From the NCBI GenBank assembly GCA_024275165.1, contig JAJRZQ010000015.1:35324-99323 (forward strand): a stretch of DNA of 64,000 nucleotides, read 5' to 3'. Shown here piece after piece: positions 18,051 through 26,529 of this stretch (the first letter of the stretch is position 1; the number at the start of each line of letters is the position of its first letter). Source of the DNA: a bacterium. GTDB lineage: Bacteria; SAR324; XYD2-FULL-50-16. The position numbers and the translations under genes are program-made. The notes under the pieces are model-generated. The model searched no databases, was not told where the DNA came from, and worked only from the letters and a program-made list of their open reading frames with translations.

Positions 18051-19406
18051 TCAGAAGGGAGACGCTCCGCCGCCCATCATGCTCTTCATGGCTCTTACGG
18101 CCTCTTTCTTTCCACCCATTTGGCTGAATTTTTTCATCATTTTTTGCATCTGCGAAAACTGTTTCAGCAGACGATTGATCTCATTGACCTCGGTTCCACT
18201 CCCTTTCGAGACCCGGATTTTTCTCGATCCGTTCATCAAGCTGGGGTTTTCCTTCTCCGCTAAAGTCATGGAAGAGATAATCGCATCCAGGCGTTTGAGC
18301 TTTTTGTCATCGACCTCCGCGTTTTTCGGGAGCTTACTCCCCATACCGGGGATCATGCCCATCAAATCGGTGAGGCTCCCCATTTTTTGGATTTGCCGCA
18401 GTTGATCTTGAAAGTCGGTCAGAGAAAACTGATTCTTTCGCATCTTCTGCTGCATCTCTGCTGCCTTGGCAGCGTCAAAATGCTCCTGCGCCTTTTCAAT
18501 CAGGCCGACCAAATCCCCCATGCCCAAGATCCGACTGGCGATCCGATCTGGATAAAAGGGTTCTAGGTCTTCAATCTTTTCCCCCACCCCGACAAATTTA
18601 ACGGGTTGGCCCGTAATGGCGCGAATCGAAAGGGCCGCGCCCCCGCGCGCGTCGCCATCCATCTTGGTGAGCAAAAATCCGGTTAAGCCCAATTGCTCGT
18701 TAAAGCTCTGCGCCACATTCACCGCCTCCTGGCCGGTCATGGCGTCGGCCACAAACAACACCTCATCGGTCGCGACTTGCTCGCGAATCTCCACCAGCTC
18801 GTTCATCAAGGTCTCATCAATTTGCAGTCGCCCCGCCGTGTCGATGATCAACACATCGGCAAGCTTCGCCTGGGCCTGCTTTTTTGCCTCCTTGACGATC
18901 TGCAACGGTTTTTGCTGGGGGTTGGAGTCATAACATTCCACCCCCATGTCGCCGGCTAATTTCTTGAGCTGCTCCATTGCCGCGGGTCGGTACACATCGG
19001 CGCTCACCACATAAACCTTTTTGCCTTCCCTCTTCAGCCTTTGAGCCAACTTGGCCGCGCTGGTGGTCTTGCCCGAACCCTGCAAGCCCACCATCATCAC
19101 CAAGCTCAGCTCTCCATTTTTCAAAGCGAGCTTTTCATTATGCTCGCCCATCATGGAGGCGAGTTCATCGCTGACGATCTTAATAAATTGTTGGGCCGGG
19201 CTGAGCGAGCCTTGTACCTCTTGCCCCAAGGCCCGCTTCTTAACGGCCTTTAAAAACGAATTGGTGACCCGATAGTTTACATCCGCCTCCAGCAAAGCCA
19301 ATTTAACTTCTTTGAGTGCCTGAGAAATGTTCGCCTCGGTGAGCACACCCTTGTTGGCGAGCTTTTTAAAGGCTCGGTTGAACTTTTCTGAAAGGTTGTC
19401 AAACAC
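18051..19406 (-). CDS. ffh: Signal recognition particle protein Ffh
   Basis: GTPase of the SRP that targets nascent membrane proteins to FtsY. The start is set at GTG 19406 (451 aa), giving the usual VFDNLSEKFNRAFKKL N-terminus, with GAAGG upstream; a start at 19445 would add 13 atypical residues. NG domain: GLQGSGKTT P-loop near 107-115, DTAGR, TKMDGDARGG. The M domain is methionine-rich at the C-terminus (QFSQMQKMMKKFSQMGG, MKSMMGGG) and binds SRP RNA. First gene of the minus-strand ribosomal operon. Confidence 0.97.
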   Translation of the reverse strand: MFDNLSEKFNRAFKKLANKGVLTEANISQALKEVKLALLEADVNYRVTNSFLKAVKKRALGQEVQGSLSPAQQFIKIVSDELASMMGEHNEKLALKNGELSLVMMVGLQGSGKTTSAAKLAQRLKREGKKVYVVSADVYRPAAMEQLKKLAGDMGVECYDSNPQQKPLQIVKEAKKQAQAKLADVLIIDTAGRLQIDETLMNELVEIREQVATDEVLFVADAMTGQEAVNVAQSFNEQLGLTGFLLTKMDGDARGGAALSIRAITGQPVKFVGVGEKIEDLEPFYPDRIASRILGMGDLVGLIEKAQEHFDAAKAAEMQQKMRKNQFSLTDFQDQLRQIQKMGSLTDLMGMIPGMGSKLPKNAEVDDKKLKRLDAIISSMTLAEKENPSLMNGSRKIRVSKGSGTEVNEINRLLKQFSQMQKMMKKFSQMGGKKEAVRAMKSMMGGGASPF

Positions 19407-19474
19407 CAGTCGCCTTCTCGGTTGAAGCGGGCGATTCACCCCCAAAATAAATTCGGTTGGTTGCCCTAAGCTCT

Positions 19475-19499
19475 AAAAAAGAAGCCCAAAAGAGGCTTC
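19475..19499 (-). terminator. Second intrinsic terminator upstream of ffh
   Basis: Minus strand: GAAGCC (19499-19494), 7-nt loop, GGCTTC (19486-19481), then six U residues (19480-19475). A perfect 6-bp stem plus U-tract. Confidence 0.7.
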
Positions 19500-19538
19500 C
19501 GCAGGTTGGTTTCACGCGGGCTCTGCCAAACAAACTTC

Positions 19539-19561
19539 AAAAAAGGGCAAAACCATTGCCC
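19539..19561 (-). terminator. First intrinsic terminator upstream of ffh
   Basis: Minus strand: GGGCAA (19561-19556), loop of 5, TTGCCC (19550-19545), then U6 (19544-19539). Perfect stem; marks the 3' end of a short transcript that begins somewhere between about 19560 and 19763. Confidence 0.72.
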
Positions 19562-19700
19562 CAAGGGCGAGTTAGCTTGATTTTTCACCCTGAAGAGAAC
19601 TTCGACTTGCCCGGCCCATTGATTTCTGGCTAGATTAACGACAGCAGGTCAATTTTTCGACCTCAAAACCAACTCGCTTTAAAAATCTTCTCCCGCGCCA
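19539..19700 (-). ncRNA. Candidate small RNA ending at the tandem terminators
   Basis: The two terminators above imply a short non-coding transcript on the minus strand. The 3' end is set by the first terminator; the 5' end is a guess. Proximal to the terminator a GGGC/GCCC closing pair (about 19613 and 19566) could enclose a ~50-nt folded domain with a GAAG-N4-CTTC mini-hairpin. The GGAAGGAAGCAG-type core of SRP RNA is not visible and 6S RNA could not be confirmed, so identity is open. Confidence 0.35.
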
Positions 19701-19763
19701 AGTAGAGCCGAGGCCGACCTTTCAACCCCTTCACTGCTTTTACCGCGCGGATTTAAACTACAA

Positions 19764-20300
19764 ATGCTAACGATTCGATTGATCCTTGTCAATCCCCGCT
19801 TTTGCCTTTTCTTGGCCCTTTTAGCCCTGGTTTCGGCAAGCTGCGGCTTCCAATTAAACCGCAATCGCGTTACCCTGCTCGACGGGGCCCAGAGCATCGC
19901 TTTGGAGGGGATCGAAAACCACAGCTACGCCCCCAGGCTGGATGTCGATTTGGCCCAAAGCCTAACCGAAGCCCTGAGCCGCGCGGGCATCCCCTTATCT
20001 CCCGTTGCGGGGGCTGATTTAACCTTTCGTTTTGTGATTGATGATTCGGGGATATCCAGAAACCAGCAGATTTTAGGCACCATCGTGCGCTATGATTACC
20101 GAAGTTTCATCCGGGGGCGGATCTGGCTTACCGACCAAAGAAACAAACGACAAGTCTTTGTCGGGGAAGTGGTCGAAGGCTTTTACCTGCGAGAAACCAC
20201 CTTGGGCGTTTTATCCGAAACCGAAACCCGAGACGACCTCAACATCGCCTTAGGCGAACTCACCCGCAAACTGACCGATAAACTCTCTTTAAGTTTTTAG
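19764..20300 (+). CDS. lptE: LPS-assembly lipoprotein LptE
   Basis: LptE plugs the LptD barrel that inserts lipopolysaccharide into the outer leaflet. The 178-residue precursor has a lipoprotein signal with VSAS-C, the lipid-anchored cysteine at 27, followed directly by GFQLNRN as in LptE/RlpB proteins. The mature part has the alternating beta/helix pattern of the family: SIALEGIENHSY near 48, DLAQSLTEALSRAGI near 66, and a C-terminal ALGELTRKLTDKL helix. Single plus-strand gene, end overlapping a convergent gene by 12 bp. Evidence that the organism makes LPS. Confidence 0.85.
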   Translation: MLTIRLILVNPRFCLFLALLALVSASCGFQLNRNRVTLLDGAQSIALEGIENHSYAPRLDVDLAQSLTEALSRAGIPLSPVAGADLTFRFVIDDSGISRNQQILGTIVRYDYRSFIRGRIWLTDQRNKRQVFVGEVVEGFYLRETTLGVLSETETRDDLNIALGELTRKLTDKLSLSF

Positions 20301-20456
20301 AGCCTTCGCCTCTTCGGGCAAAAGCCTGGGGACTTGCCCCACAATCGGGTAAACAACTTGGCAAGCGGCGCAGGCCAAGCCCTCCGCATGCTCTTCCAGC
20401 GGCCCCTTGCAAGTGGGGCAACAGAGCAACTGGAGCAATTCTGATTTTTCATTCAT
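20289..20456 (-). CDS. Trm112-like zinc-binding small protein
   Basis: 55 residues from the ATG at 20456, within the last 8 bp of pgi. The sequence [41 protein letters not shown] is typical of the bacterial Trm112/YcaR family: two CxxC pairs and a YPI..G.P.LLP ending. Trm112 proteins in eukaryotes and archaea activate methyltransferases; bacterial versions are often found beside lipid A or glycosyl enzymes. Expression is probably coupled to pgi. Its end overlaps lptE (opposite strand) by 12 bp. Confidence 0.85.
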   Translation of the reverse strand: MNEKSELLQLLCCPTCKGPLEEHAEGLACAACQVVYPIVGQVPRLLPEEAKALKT

Positions 20457-22074
20457 GGTTTTGTTTCTTGAAATAATATTCCAGCACTTCGGCCAAAGCG
20501 CTGTCGGAGGGAACCGATTCCTTGCCCCCAGCCAAAAGGGGTAAAATTTGCCCTGCCAACTCCTTCCCCAGTTCGACCCCCCATTGGTCAAAAGAATCTA
20601 AGTTCCAGAGAATTCCTTGGCAAAAAATCTTGTGTTCGTAAAGGGCAATCAAGGCCCCTAAGCTTTCTGGGGTGAGTTGTTCTGCCAAAAGACAAGTGGT
20701 GGGGCGGCTTCCGGAAAAAACCCTGTAAGGCAGAACCTCTTCCTTAATTCCCATGGCTCTTGCCTCGGCCTCTGTACGCCCAAAAGCCAAGGCTTGCTGT
20801 TGGGCAAAAAAGTTACTCATCAACTTTTTATGATGATCCCCCAAAGGGTTTAAGGGGCGGGCAAAACCGATAAAATCACAGGGAATAAGCTTTGTGCCTT
20901 GATGGATCAATTGATAAAAAGCATGCTGCCCATTGGTACCCGGCTCCCCCCAGATAATCGGCCCGGTTTGATAGCGCACGGGATTGCCCTGACGGTCAAC
21001 AGCCTTCCCGTTCGACTCCATATCCCCCTGCTGTAGATAAGCGGGAAAGCGGTGCAAATATTGATCATAGGGTAAAATAGCCAAGCTCTCGGCCCCAAAA
21101 AAATTATTATTCCAAAGCCCCACCAAAGCGAGGATCAAGGGTAAGTTTTCCTCTTCCTCGGCTTCTAAAAAATGGCGATCCATTGCATAAAAACCCTTTC
21201 TCAAAGCATGGAAGTTTTCGACCCCCAAGCCAAGCATCAACGAAAGCCCAATGGCGCTGGTCAAGGAGTAGCGACCTCCCACCCAATCCCAGAAACCAAA
21301 GATATTCTCTTTTGCGATACCGAACTCCTCCACCTTTTCTAAGTTGGTAGAAAGAGCGCAAAAATGCTTGGCCACCGCCTCTTCCCCCGCCCTCAACCCC
21401 CTTAAGAGCCATTCTTTGGCACTCCTGGCGTTGGTTAGGGTTTCTTGGGTGGTAAAGGTCTTTGAGGCAATAATGAATAGAGTTTCTTCCGGGTCTAAGC
21501 CCTTGAGGGTCTCCACCAAATGAGTGGCGTCAATATTGGAAACGAACTCCACCCGAATTCCCTCCAGCGCGTAATACCTTAAGGCCTCATAGACCATCAG
21601 GGGGCCTAAATCCGAGCCTCCAATCCCGATATTAACCACACTGCGCAAGGGCTTGCCCGTATGCCCAACCAGTTCCCCCCCATGCACCTTGGCGCAAAAA
21701 ACCTCCATCCGCCCCAAAACGGCTCGCACCTGGGCGGTGATGTTTTCCCCTTCTACAATCAGGTCTTCCCCCCCCATTTGCCGCAAGGCGGTATGCAAAA
21801 CCGCGCGGTTCTCCGTTTGGTTGATCCGTTCTCCTCGAAACATCGCCCGCGCCTCCGCCTGAACTCCCTGCTCTTTTGCCAGTCGCAAAAGCAGCTTTAA
21901 GGTCTCTTCGGTCAGGCGCTGTTTGGCAAGATTGACATGCCAATAGGGGGCGTCATAAGCAAACTGCTTGCCCCGACTGGGGTCCAAAGCGAAAAGCTCC
22001 GCTATGGTGAGTTGTTTCAGCTCAATAAAATGGGCTTCCAGTTCAGCCCATACCTTTGTTTCTGTTGGATTCAT
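20449..22074 (-). CDS. pgi: Glucose-6-phosphate isomerase
   Basis: Interconverts glucose-6-phosphate and fructose-6-phosphate. 541 residues, the length of the long bacterial type. Signatures: [18 protein letters not shown] near 148-165, [13 protein letters not shown], the PGI signature [13 protein letters not shown], the catalytic glutamate segment [20 protein letters not shown], and the ending [16 protein letters not shown] lies just before the ATG. Coupled to the Trm112-like gene; upstream is a 315-bp divergent gap. Confidence 0.97.
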   Translation of the reverse strand: MNPTETKVWAELEAHFIELKQLTIAELFALDPSRGKQFAYDAPYWHVNLAKQRLTEETLKLLLRLAKEQGVQAEARAMFRGERINQTENRAVLHTALRQMGGEDLIVEGENITAQVRAVLGRMEVFCAKVHGGELVGHTGKPLRSVVNIGIGGSDLGPLMVYEALRYYALEGIRVEFVSNIDATHLVETLKGLDPEETLFIIASKTFTTQETLTNARSAKEWLLRGLRAGEEAVAKHFCALSTNLEKVEEFGIAKENIFGFWDWVGGRYSLTSAIGLSLMLGLGVENFHALRKGFYAMDRHFLEAEEEENLPLILALVGLWNNNFFGAESLAILPYDQYLHRFPAYLQQGDMESNGKAVDRQGNPVRYQTGPIIWGEPGTNGQHAFYQLIHQGTKLIPCDFIGFARPLNPLGDHHKKLMSNFFAQQQALAFGRTEAEARAMGIKEEVLPYRVFSGSRPTTCLLAEQLTPESLGALIALYEHKIFCQGILWNLDSFDQWGVELGKELAGQILPLLAGGKESVPSDSALAEVLEYYFKKQNHE

Positions 22075-22389
22075 CGCAAAACCTCTTTTTTTTCAGTCTA
22101 TCTTTTTCCCCCTCCTTTGCCTAGTTCTTCTCGCCAAAGCTTTTTCTCAATCCATCACGCAAATAACGCCTCCCAACAGATTTTTCTTTACCAGTAGACT
22201 CGAGGCTGACTAAAATTACAGAAAACTCTGAAAAACTCAGCGTTTCTGATGCGAACCAAGTAAGCGAATCAAAAACAAATTCAAGAACCCCGCAAGAGCA
22301 GCAAGGCAAACCGCAAGCTTGAAGACGCCCTCTCTTCGGCTCGTCCCTGTTTTAGCGCAAACACAACCTGCAAGGTTCTAAGAGGAAAC
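22075..22389. other. Divergent 315-bp spacer between pgi and a membrane protein gene
   Basis: No coding frame or RNA gene was recognised. The pgi-proximal part is pyrimidine-rich on the plus strand. Near the right end, AACCT-GCA-AGGTT (22365-22377) forms a small hairpin just before the AGAGG ribosome binding site of the next gene. Promoters for both directions are expected but no convincing hexamers were found. Confidence 0.5.
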
Positions 22390-22857
22390 ATGAACTTCTT
22401 TGACCTCCTTTTTCTTTTTTCCTTGGTTTTCTTTTATTATCGCTCCGTCAAAAGCAGTCTCATGGCCAACCTGCTGCAAACGGCGATCTGGTTATGCGCT
22501 CTATTGTCAGCTGAAATCCTCACCCCAAAAGTGACGCAATCCGCCATCACCTTAATGGGCAATGAAGAACGAGGATTTATATTGGCCTATCTCTCTTTTT
22601 TCTTTGTCCTCCCCCTTTTGCAAATCATTTTCCTCTCCCCCAAAAAACCGTCCAAACCCTTTCATCTCTTTTCCTTGGGCGCGCTTTTCAAGGCCTCTTT
22701 TGGTCTCACCAGACTGCTTTTTTTGTTCGTCGCCCTCCATCACCTCGTCCATCAGGGTCTCCCCTCCTTTCAAGACGATTTAAACAACGCCTGGATTCAC
22801 CCTTTTTTAGAAATAATCGCGGGGCAATTGCGCGGTTTCATGCTTGCCGTGGTTTAA
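22390..22857 (+). CDS. Small integral membrane protein, possibly CvpA-like
   Basis: 155 residues with about four hydrophobic segments: 3-20, 27-43, 61-79 and 98-116. The start MNFFDLLFLFSLVFFYYRSVKSSLMANLLQ and the arrangement of four helices resemble CvpA/colicin V production proteins, where an N-terminal D-x-x-F motif is followed by GxxRG, but the glycine-rich CvpA motif is not clear. Good AGAGG ribosome binding site. Followed by two envelope proteins on the same strand. Function not known. Confidence 0.6.
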   Translation: MNFFDLLFLFSLVFFYYRSVKSSLMANLLQTAIWLCALLSAEILTPKVTQSAITLMGNEERGFILAYLSFFFVLPLLQIIFLSPKKPSKPFHLFSLGALFKASFGLTRLLFLFVALHHLVHQGLPSFQDDLNNAWIHPFLEIIAGQLRGFMLAVV

Positions 22858-22997
22858 TTCTTGCTTAAATTAACCAACAAGAAGTTTAAACCATAAACCA
22901 GAAAAATATGAGAGAGATTCAACCAGCTTGCCCCGCACAACCTACTCGCTTCAATCATGGGGGCTGGTCCGCAAACTCAAACAACCCGCTGAACCGG

Positions 22998-24290
22998 ATG
23001 AAACGGCTTCCTCTCCAAAGCGTTTCAATCCTCTTTATCCCCTTGCTGCTTTGGCTTAGCGCTTGCGAAAGCTTAAACCCCCTGACTTTTTGGCAGGCCC
23101 AACCCGTCAAAAAGCTGACCGAAAGTCAAATTCAAGAAAAAATTGCGGAGATCAAAACCATCTATATTCAATCTCTAACAGGGAACAACCAAAAAGAAAT
23201 CAAAAAGATGCTCTTCGGGCAACTCAGCAAACAAGGCTATCATTTAGTGGATATCTTGCCCGACAGTACAGAGGGGCTCGGTGTCTTGCGGATGAAGGTC
23301 GAAGATTTCACCCTCTGGGAAAACGAAGAATACCCCAAAGAAGCCTTATCCCTGCCCGAAGCCGAAAAAATCAAACAACGCATTATTCGGCGCAATATTT
23401 TAGTGGGGCTCAGGCTCGACTTATTTGATGGCGAAACCGGTCTCCCCTTGATTCGAGATAAATTCAGCCAACCCTTCCAACAAATTTATGTCGGCTTAAG
23501 GCAAATTGAGGCCCGCCCAAAGAAAAACAAAGAACTCCTGCGCCTGACCCAAATTTTGACTCATAAAATTCTCTCTCGCTTTGCCGGCAATGGAGAAGAG
23601 GAAAAAAAATTGGAACTCGAGCGCGGCGAGGGCTATGGCTGGCTTGCCGAAGAGGTCCACGACACGGGCGATTACCGCTTGCTCAAAGGCAATGCCCTGG
23701 CTCAAAATGGGGAATATGAAAAAGCGATTATGCTGTACCGCATCGTTTTGTTCAGCCCCAGAGAAAAGGAGCCGGAAGAGGTTTACATTAAGAATCGAGG
23801 CGCCGCTTTTTTCAACCTCGGGCAAGTCTACCACCATCTAGGCGACTACCTCTACGCCGCTAAAATGTACAGTCAAGCCAATCGACTGCAACAAAAACTG
23901 ACCTATGCCCAAAGTTGGGGCGATAACATGCACGCCTGGTTGGAGTCGCACAAACAAAAATCCAAGCCCAAAGCCCCGCAAAGAGCAAAAAAGAAAAAGC
24001 TCCCCCCTCCGCCGCCGCCACCGGAGTCGAAGCTTGTAAAAATTCAAAAAAATGAGGCCTTGCTTTTGGACCCCACCAAACTTTGGCCCCTAGAGCCTCT
24101 CATCAAAAGGGCCGAAAAATCAGACCTCAATGGAATCGACCCCCCTAAAGCCTCGTTGTACCCGCAAAACCAGGGCGCGAAAAAAGCTACCCCTCAGCCT
24201 CAGGCCGAGCCGCCCCCACCCCCGCCTCAACCGGAACCCAAGCCCAAGCCTAAGCTTGGAGGCGGCATGCAACTGATTCAACCCAATTGA
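22998..24290 (+). CDS. Lipoprotein with TPR-like repeats and proline-rich tail
   Basis: The ATG at 22998 gives a lipoprotein signal, WLSA-C with the anchored cysteine at 23; an upstream start at 22908 would bury it, so this start is preferred. Total 430 residues. The mid-region has a conserved-looking alpha/beta domain (about 45-210), then GNALAQNGEYEKAIMLYRIV and FFNLGQVYHHLGDYLYAAKMY, two TPR-like helical pairs. The last ~110 residues are basic then proline-rich (PPPPPPPE, QPEPKPKPK), a flexible periplasm-spanning type of tail. No family recognised; probably pairs with the next gene. Confidence 0.7.
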   Translation: MKRLPLQSVSILFIPLLLWLSACESLNPLTFWQAQPVKKLTESQIQEKIAEIKTIYIQSLTGNNQKEIKKMLFGQLSKQGYHLVDILPDSTEGLGVLRMKVEDFTLWENEEYPKEALSLPEAEKIKQRIIRRNILVGLRLDLFDGETGLPLIRDKFSQPFQQIYVGLRQIEARPKKNKELLRLTQILTHKILSRFAGNGEEEKKLELERGEGYGWLAEEVHDTGDYRLLKGNALAQNGEYEKAIMLYRIVLFSPREKEPEEVYIKNRGAAFFNLGQVYHHLGDYLYAAKMYSQANRLQQKLTYAQSWGDNMHAWLESHKQKSKPKAPQRAKKKKLPPPPPPPESKLVKIQKNEALLLDPTKLWPLEPLIKRAEKSDLNGIDPPKASLYPQNQGAKKATPQPQAEPPPPPPQPEPKPKPKLGGGMQLIQPN

Positions 24291-24361
24291 TCGGCCTTGA
24301 GTAATCCGCCTCTTTTGGCTATCCTTGAACCTAAAAGAACTCTATTTTTACAAGGCAGAGT

Positions 24362-25483
24362 ATGAAAACGCCCTTGATCCTTTTTTTTCTTCTCCTCTTT
24401 TTCAGCGGCAGCCTTTTTGCGGAGGTCGCCGCTTCGGGACGAGCGGAAATCTTCAACGACAATGAAACCAGCGCGCGCAAGCAAGCTTTGCAAAACGCTC
24501 TGCGTGACGCCGTGGAAAAAGGTGTGGGTTTGCTGCTCGACGCCAAAACCCAAACCGAAAACTGGCAGGTGATCCGCGACGAGGTCTATTCCACTGCCCA
24601 AGGCTATATAACCGGCTATAAAACCACGAGAGACGAACGAGTCGGGAAGGTCTGGTTTATAGAAATCCAAGCCAAAGTGGCCCAAGGCAAGATCAAAGAC
24701 AAGTTCGGGCAACTGAGGATTCTCCATAAAAAAATGGGCAACAAACGCTTTATGGTGATTTACCGGCCGGAACAAAACCAAAGCCAAGAGGTGGACAGCC
24801 CCCCGACCCAAGCCGCGTTGCGAGGGCTCCAACGGGCGTTGAACAAAGCGGGGTTTCGCCTCTTTGATCAAAAAGCGACCAATCGGCTGTATCCCCCCAA
24901 TTCAGCTCGGGAGGACTGGTTAAAAATCGCTCAAGACGAGCAGGTGGATATCTTAATCGAATACGAAGTTCTGGCCTCCGGCGCCACTCGCCCCGGCCAG
25001 GCCTTCAATGCCGCTAAAACCACCGTGATCGCGCGGGTCTTTGATGTCAGTACGGGCCGAATGATTTCAAGCCAATCGGCAACCCAAAAACAAATCACCA
25101 ACGCGAGAGTGGGAAGCTTCGACTGGAACAACGCCTTAAGCCGTGCCGGCGAAAAGGCGGGCCTTAGCGCCGCTGATGGAGTAACCAACGAGGTAGTGCA
25201 ATATTATCAAAGCATTGGAGACCAGGGGAAGGCCTTCTTCATCCGCTTTGAGGGCTTTACGACCGATGAGACAGACCAACTCTTAGACCTGCTCGAGGCC
25301 ATGGAAGGCTACCAAAATCTTTCTGAATTAACCCAAGAAGACCTGATGTTGGAAATCGAATACTTCTCCAACCTCAATAAAAGTCGGCTGCGCAGAAAAC
25401 TGAGGTTGGAGGCGAAAAAGATCGGGATTCGCTTGGCCCAGGTTAAGATTAGCGGCAACCGGATGCACTTCATCAAGCAGTAG
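24362..25483 (+). CDS. FlgT-like/LPP20-type periplasmic protein
   Basis: 373 residues with a signal peptide (1-20, ending SLFA). Residues 22-115 match the pattern of the FlgT N-terminal/LPP20 domain: VAASGRAEIFNDNETSARKQALQNALRDAVEKGVG, then VYSTAQGYITGYKTTR. The C-terminal part repeats alpha/beta units (NKRFMVIYRPE, VDILIEYEVLASG) like the nucleoside-binding-like folds in FlgT or CsgG relatives. FlgT forms the H-ring of Vibrio flagella, so a role at the basal body is plausible given the flagellar genes in the window, but a general envelope role is equally possible. End overlaps the convergent gene by 11 bp. Confidence 0.65.
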   Translation: MKTPLILFFLLLFFSGSLFAEVAASGRAEIFNDNETSARKQALQNALRDAVEKGVGLLLDAKTQTENWQVIRDEVYSTAQGYITGYKTTRDERVGKVWFIEIQAKVAQGKIKDKFGQLRILHKKMGNKRFMVIYRPEQNQSQEVDSPPTQAALRGLQRALNKAGFRLFDQKATNRLYPPNSAREDWLKIAQDEQVDILIEYEVLASGATRPGQAFNAAKTTVIARVFDVSTGRMISSQSATQKQITNARVGSFDWNNALSRAGEKAGLSAADGVTNEVVQYYQSIGDQGKAFFIRFEGFTTDETDQLLDLLEAMEGYQNLSELTQEDLMLEIEYFSNLNKSRLRRKLRLEAKKIGIRLAQVKISGNRMHFIKQ

Positions 25484-26126
25484 GGGGCTCTTCTTGCGCT
25501 GCCAAGGCCTCTAACATCGCGGTTCCCCGCTCAATCTCCAAAGCCAGTTCCCAGGCTTGGCGCTGCAAATCCAAATAGATTTTTGGATTTGCCGCCAACC
25601 GCGCCAGCAGGCCATGGAGCCGATTGTTTTTTTCCTGTAGCGAGGCAATCCACGCGCCCACCCCTCCAGGAGGCACCGAGAAGGCAGGGCGATGCTTGCC
25701 CAATTCGAGCCACAGCCCCGGCGCCGCTCCCCCTAAAGCGGCAAGATCGTATAGATACCCCCGCGCGCGGCCCCAATCCGCTTTTTCCTTTTGCAGGTTG
25801 AGCCAAGCTAGATGCTCTAAAGCCCATAGGGATGCTTCTTGGTTCTCTTCAAAGGGGCGGCTGAGAATCTGCTTTGCCAAAGCCCTGGATCGCTCCGGGT
25901 TGGAACCCGCCAAACTGCTGCCCCACTGGCTCAAGCGCCAGGTTTCCGCTTCTGTTGCGGGTTCAACAACCTCACCGGCCCCGAACCAGCTGGGATAAAA
26001 CCCCAGCCCTATCCCGAGGCACAAAGAAAGCCCCAGCGCCCAGCTCAATTGCTTTACATGCGGCGCCTGCAGCCGATTAACCGCGATGGCGAATAAAGAT
26101 TTCCAAGCCTTCACCTTTTCTGACAT
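25473..26126 (-). CDS. Uncharacterised single-pass membrane protein
   Basis: 217 residues from the ATG at 26126 (MSEKVKAW). A membrane helix lies at about 28-46 (LSWALGLSLCLGIGLGFYPSW); the remainder is helical, Ala/Leu/Trp-rich, with ERSRALAKQIL, ASLWALEHLAWLNLQ and DWGRARGYLYDLAAL, suggestive of TPR-like helical hairpins in the periplasm. No family recognised. The start lies within the preceding gene (50-bp overlap), and the two are probably one transcript with the TerB-like gene. Confidence 0.6.
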   Translation of the reverse strand: MSEKVKAWKSLFAIAVNRLQAPHVKQLSWALGLSLCLGIGLGFYPSWFGAGEVVEPATEAETWRLSQWGSSLAGSNPERSRALAKQILSRPFEENQEASLWALEHLAWLNLQKEKADWGRARGYLYDLAALGGAAPGLWLELGKHRPAFSVPPGGVGAWIASLQEKNNRLHGLLARLAANPKIYLDLQRQAWELALEIERGTAMLEALAAQEEPPTA

Positions 26127-26523
26127 CAACAAAATTCCAATAGGTTAATAAAATGCGATAACCACTATGATCCCACCGCCAGCACCAATTGACCTTATTT
26201 TTATCCAGTCTTTTTTCCACCTCTTTCACCCGCAAGGCCTTCATCTTGAGGTTCACCTCCACAAAGGTGGTGCCAAAGTCATTGGCACTTCGTTTAGACC
26301 AGATCAACAGCCCTGCCGATTCCCGCACCCACTCCACCCCTTCTTGCAGAATGCGTAAGCCTACGGGCAAAGCGTCGATGTCGTCTAAATCGCTCCAAGC
26401 AAGCGGGCCAATCCCCCGCAAGGTAAGCTTTTCCAAAAGCTCTGCCCCCGATGCCAGATAGAGCCCCTGGTAGCTGTTCGGTTTATCGGGCTTGAAAAAT
26501 TGACGCCACCGTTTCGGGATCAT
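26077..26523 (-). CDS. Uncharacterised cytoplasmic protein
   Basis: 148 residues, no signal peptide or membrane helix. The sequence is rich in Trp and charged residues (WSDLDDIDALPVGLRILQEG, VNWCWRWDHSGYRILLTYW). I do not recognise a family. It starts 6 bp after the TerB-like gene stop and overlaps the following membrane-protein gene by 50 bp, a long overlap that suggests both frames are real and translationally linked, or that the downstream start is further in. Confidence 0.55.
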   Translation of the reverse strand: MIPKRWRQFFKPDKPNSYQGLYLASGAELLEKLTLRGIGPLAWSDLDDIDALPVGLRILQEGVEWVRESAGLLIWSKRSANDFGTTFVEVNLKMKALRVKEVEKRLDKNKVNWCWRWDHSGYRILLTYWNFVDVRKGEGLEIFIRHRG

Positions 26524-26529
26524 GCCAGC

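Larger units (their letters stand above)
19407..19763. other. Divergent 357-bp spacer between ffh and lptE
   Basis: No protein-coding frame is convincing here. The minus strand carries two intrinsic terminators in tandem (listed separately), so some transcript other than ffh ends here, before the ffh start. An inverted repeat AGGTC-N8-GACCT occurs near 19646-19663. Promoters for ffh (minus) and lptE (plus) must lie in or near this stretch, but no clear -35/-10 pair was found. Confidence 0.6.

Noticed and set aside
19560-19763. SRP (4.5S) RNA upstream of ffh
   Set aside because: The GGAAGGAAGCAG-type core expected for the Ffh-binding site was not found on either strand, so only a generic small RNA is suggested.
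24278-24871. Minus-strand 197-residue frame
   Set aside because: Covers the FlgT-like gene, which has a signal peptide and domain match; the antisense frame has no recognisable features.
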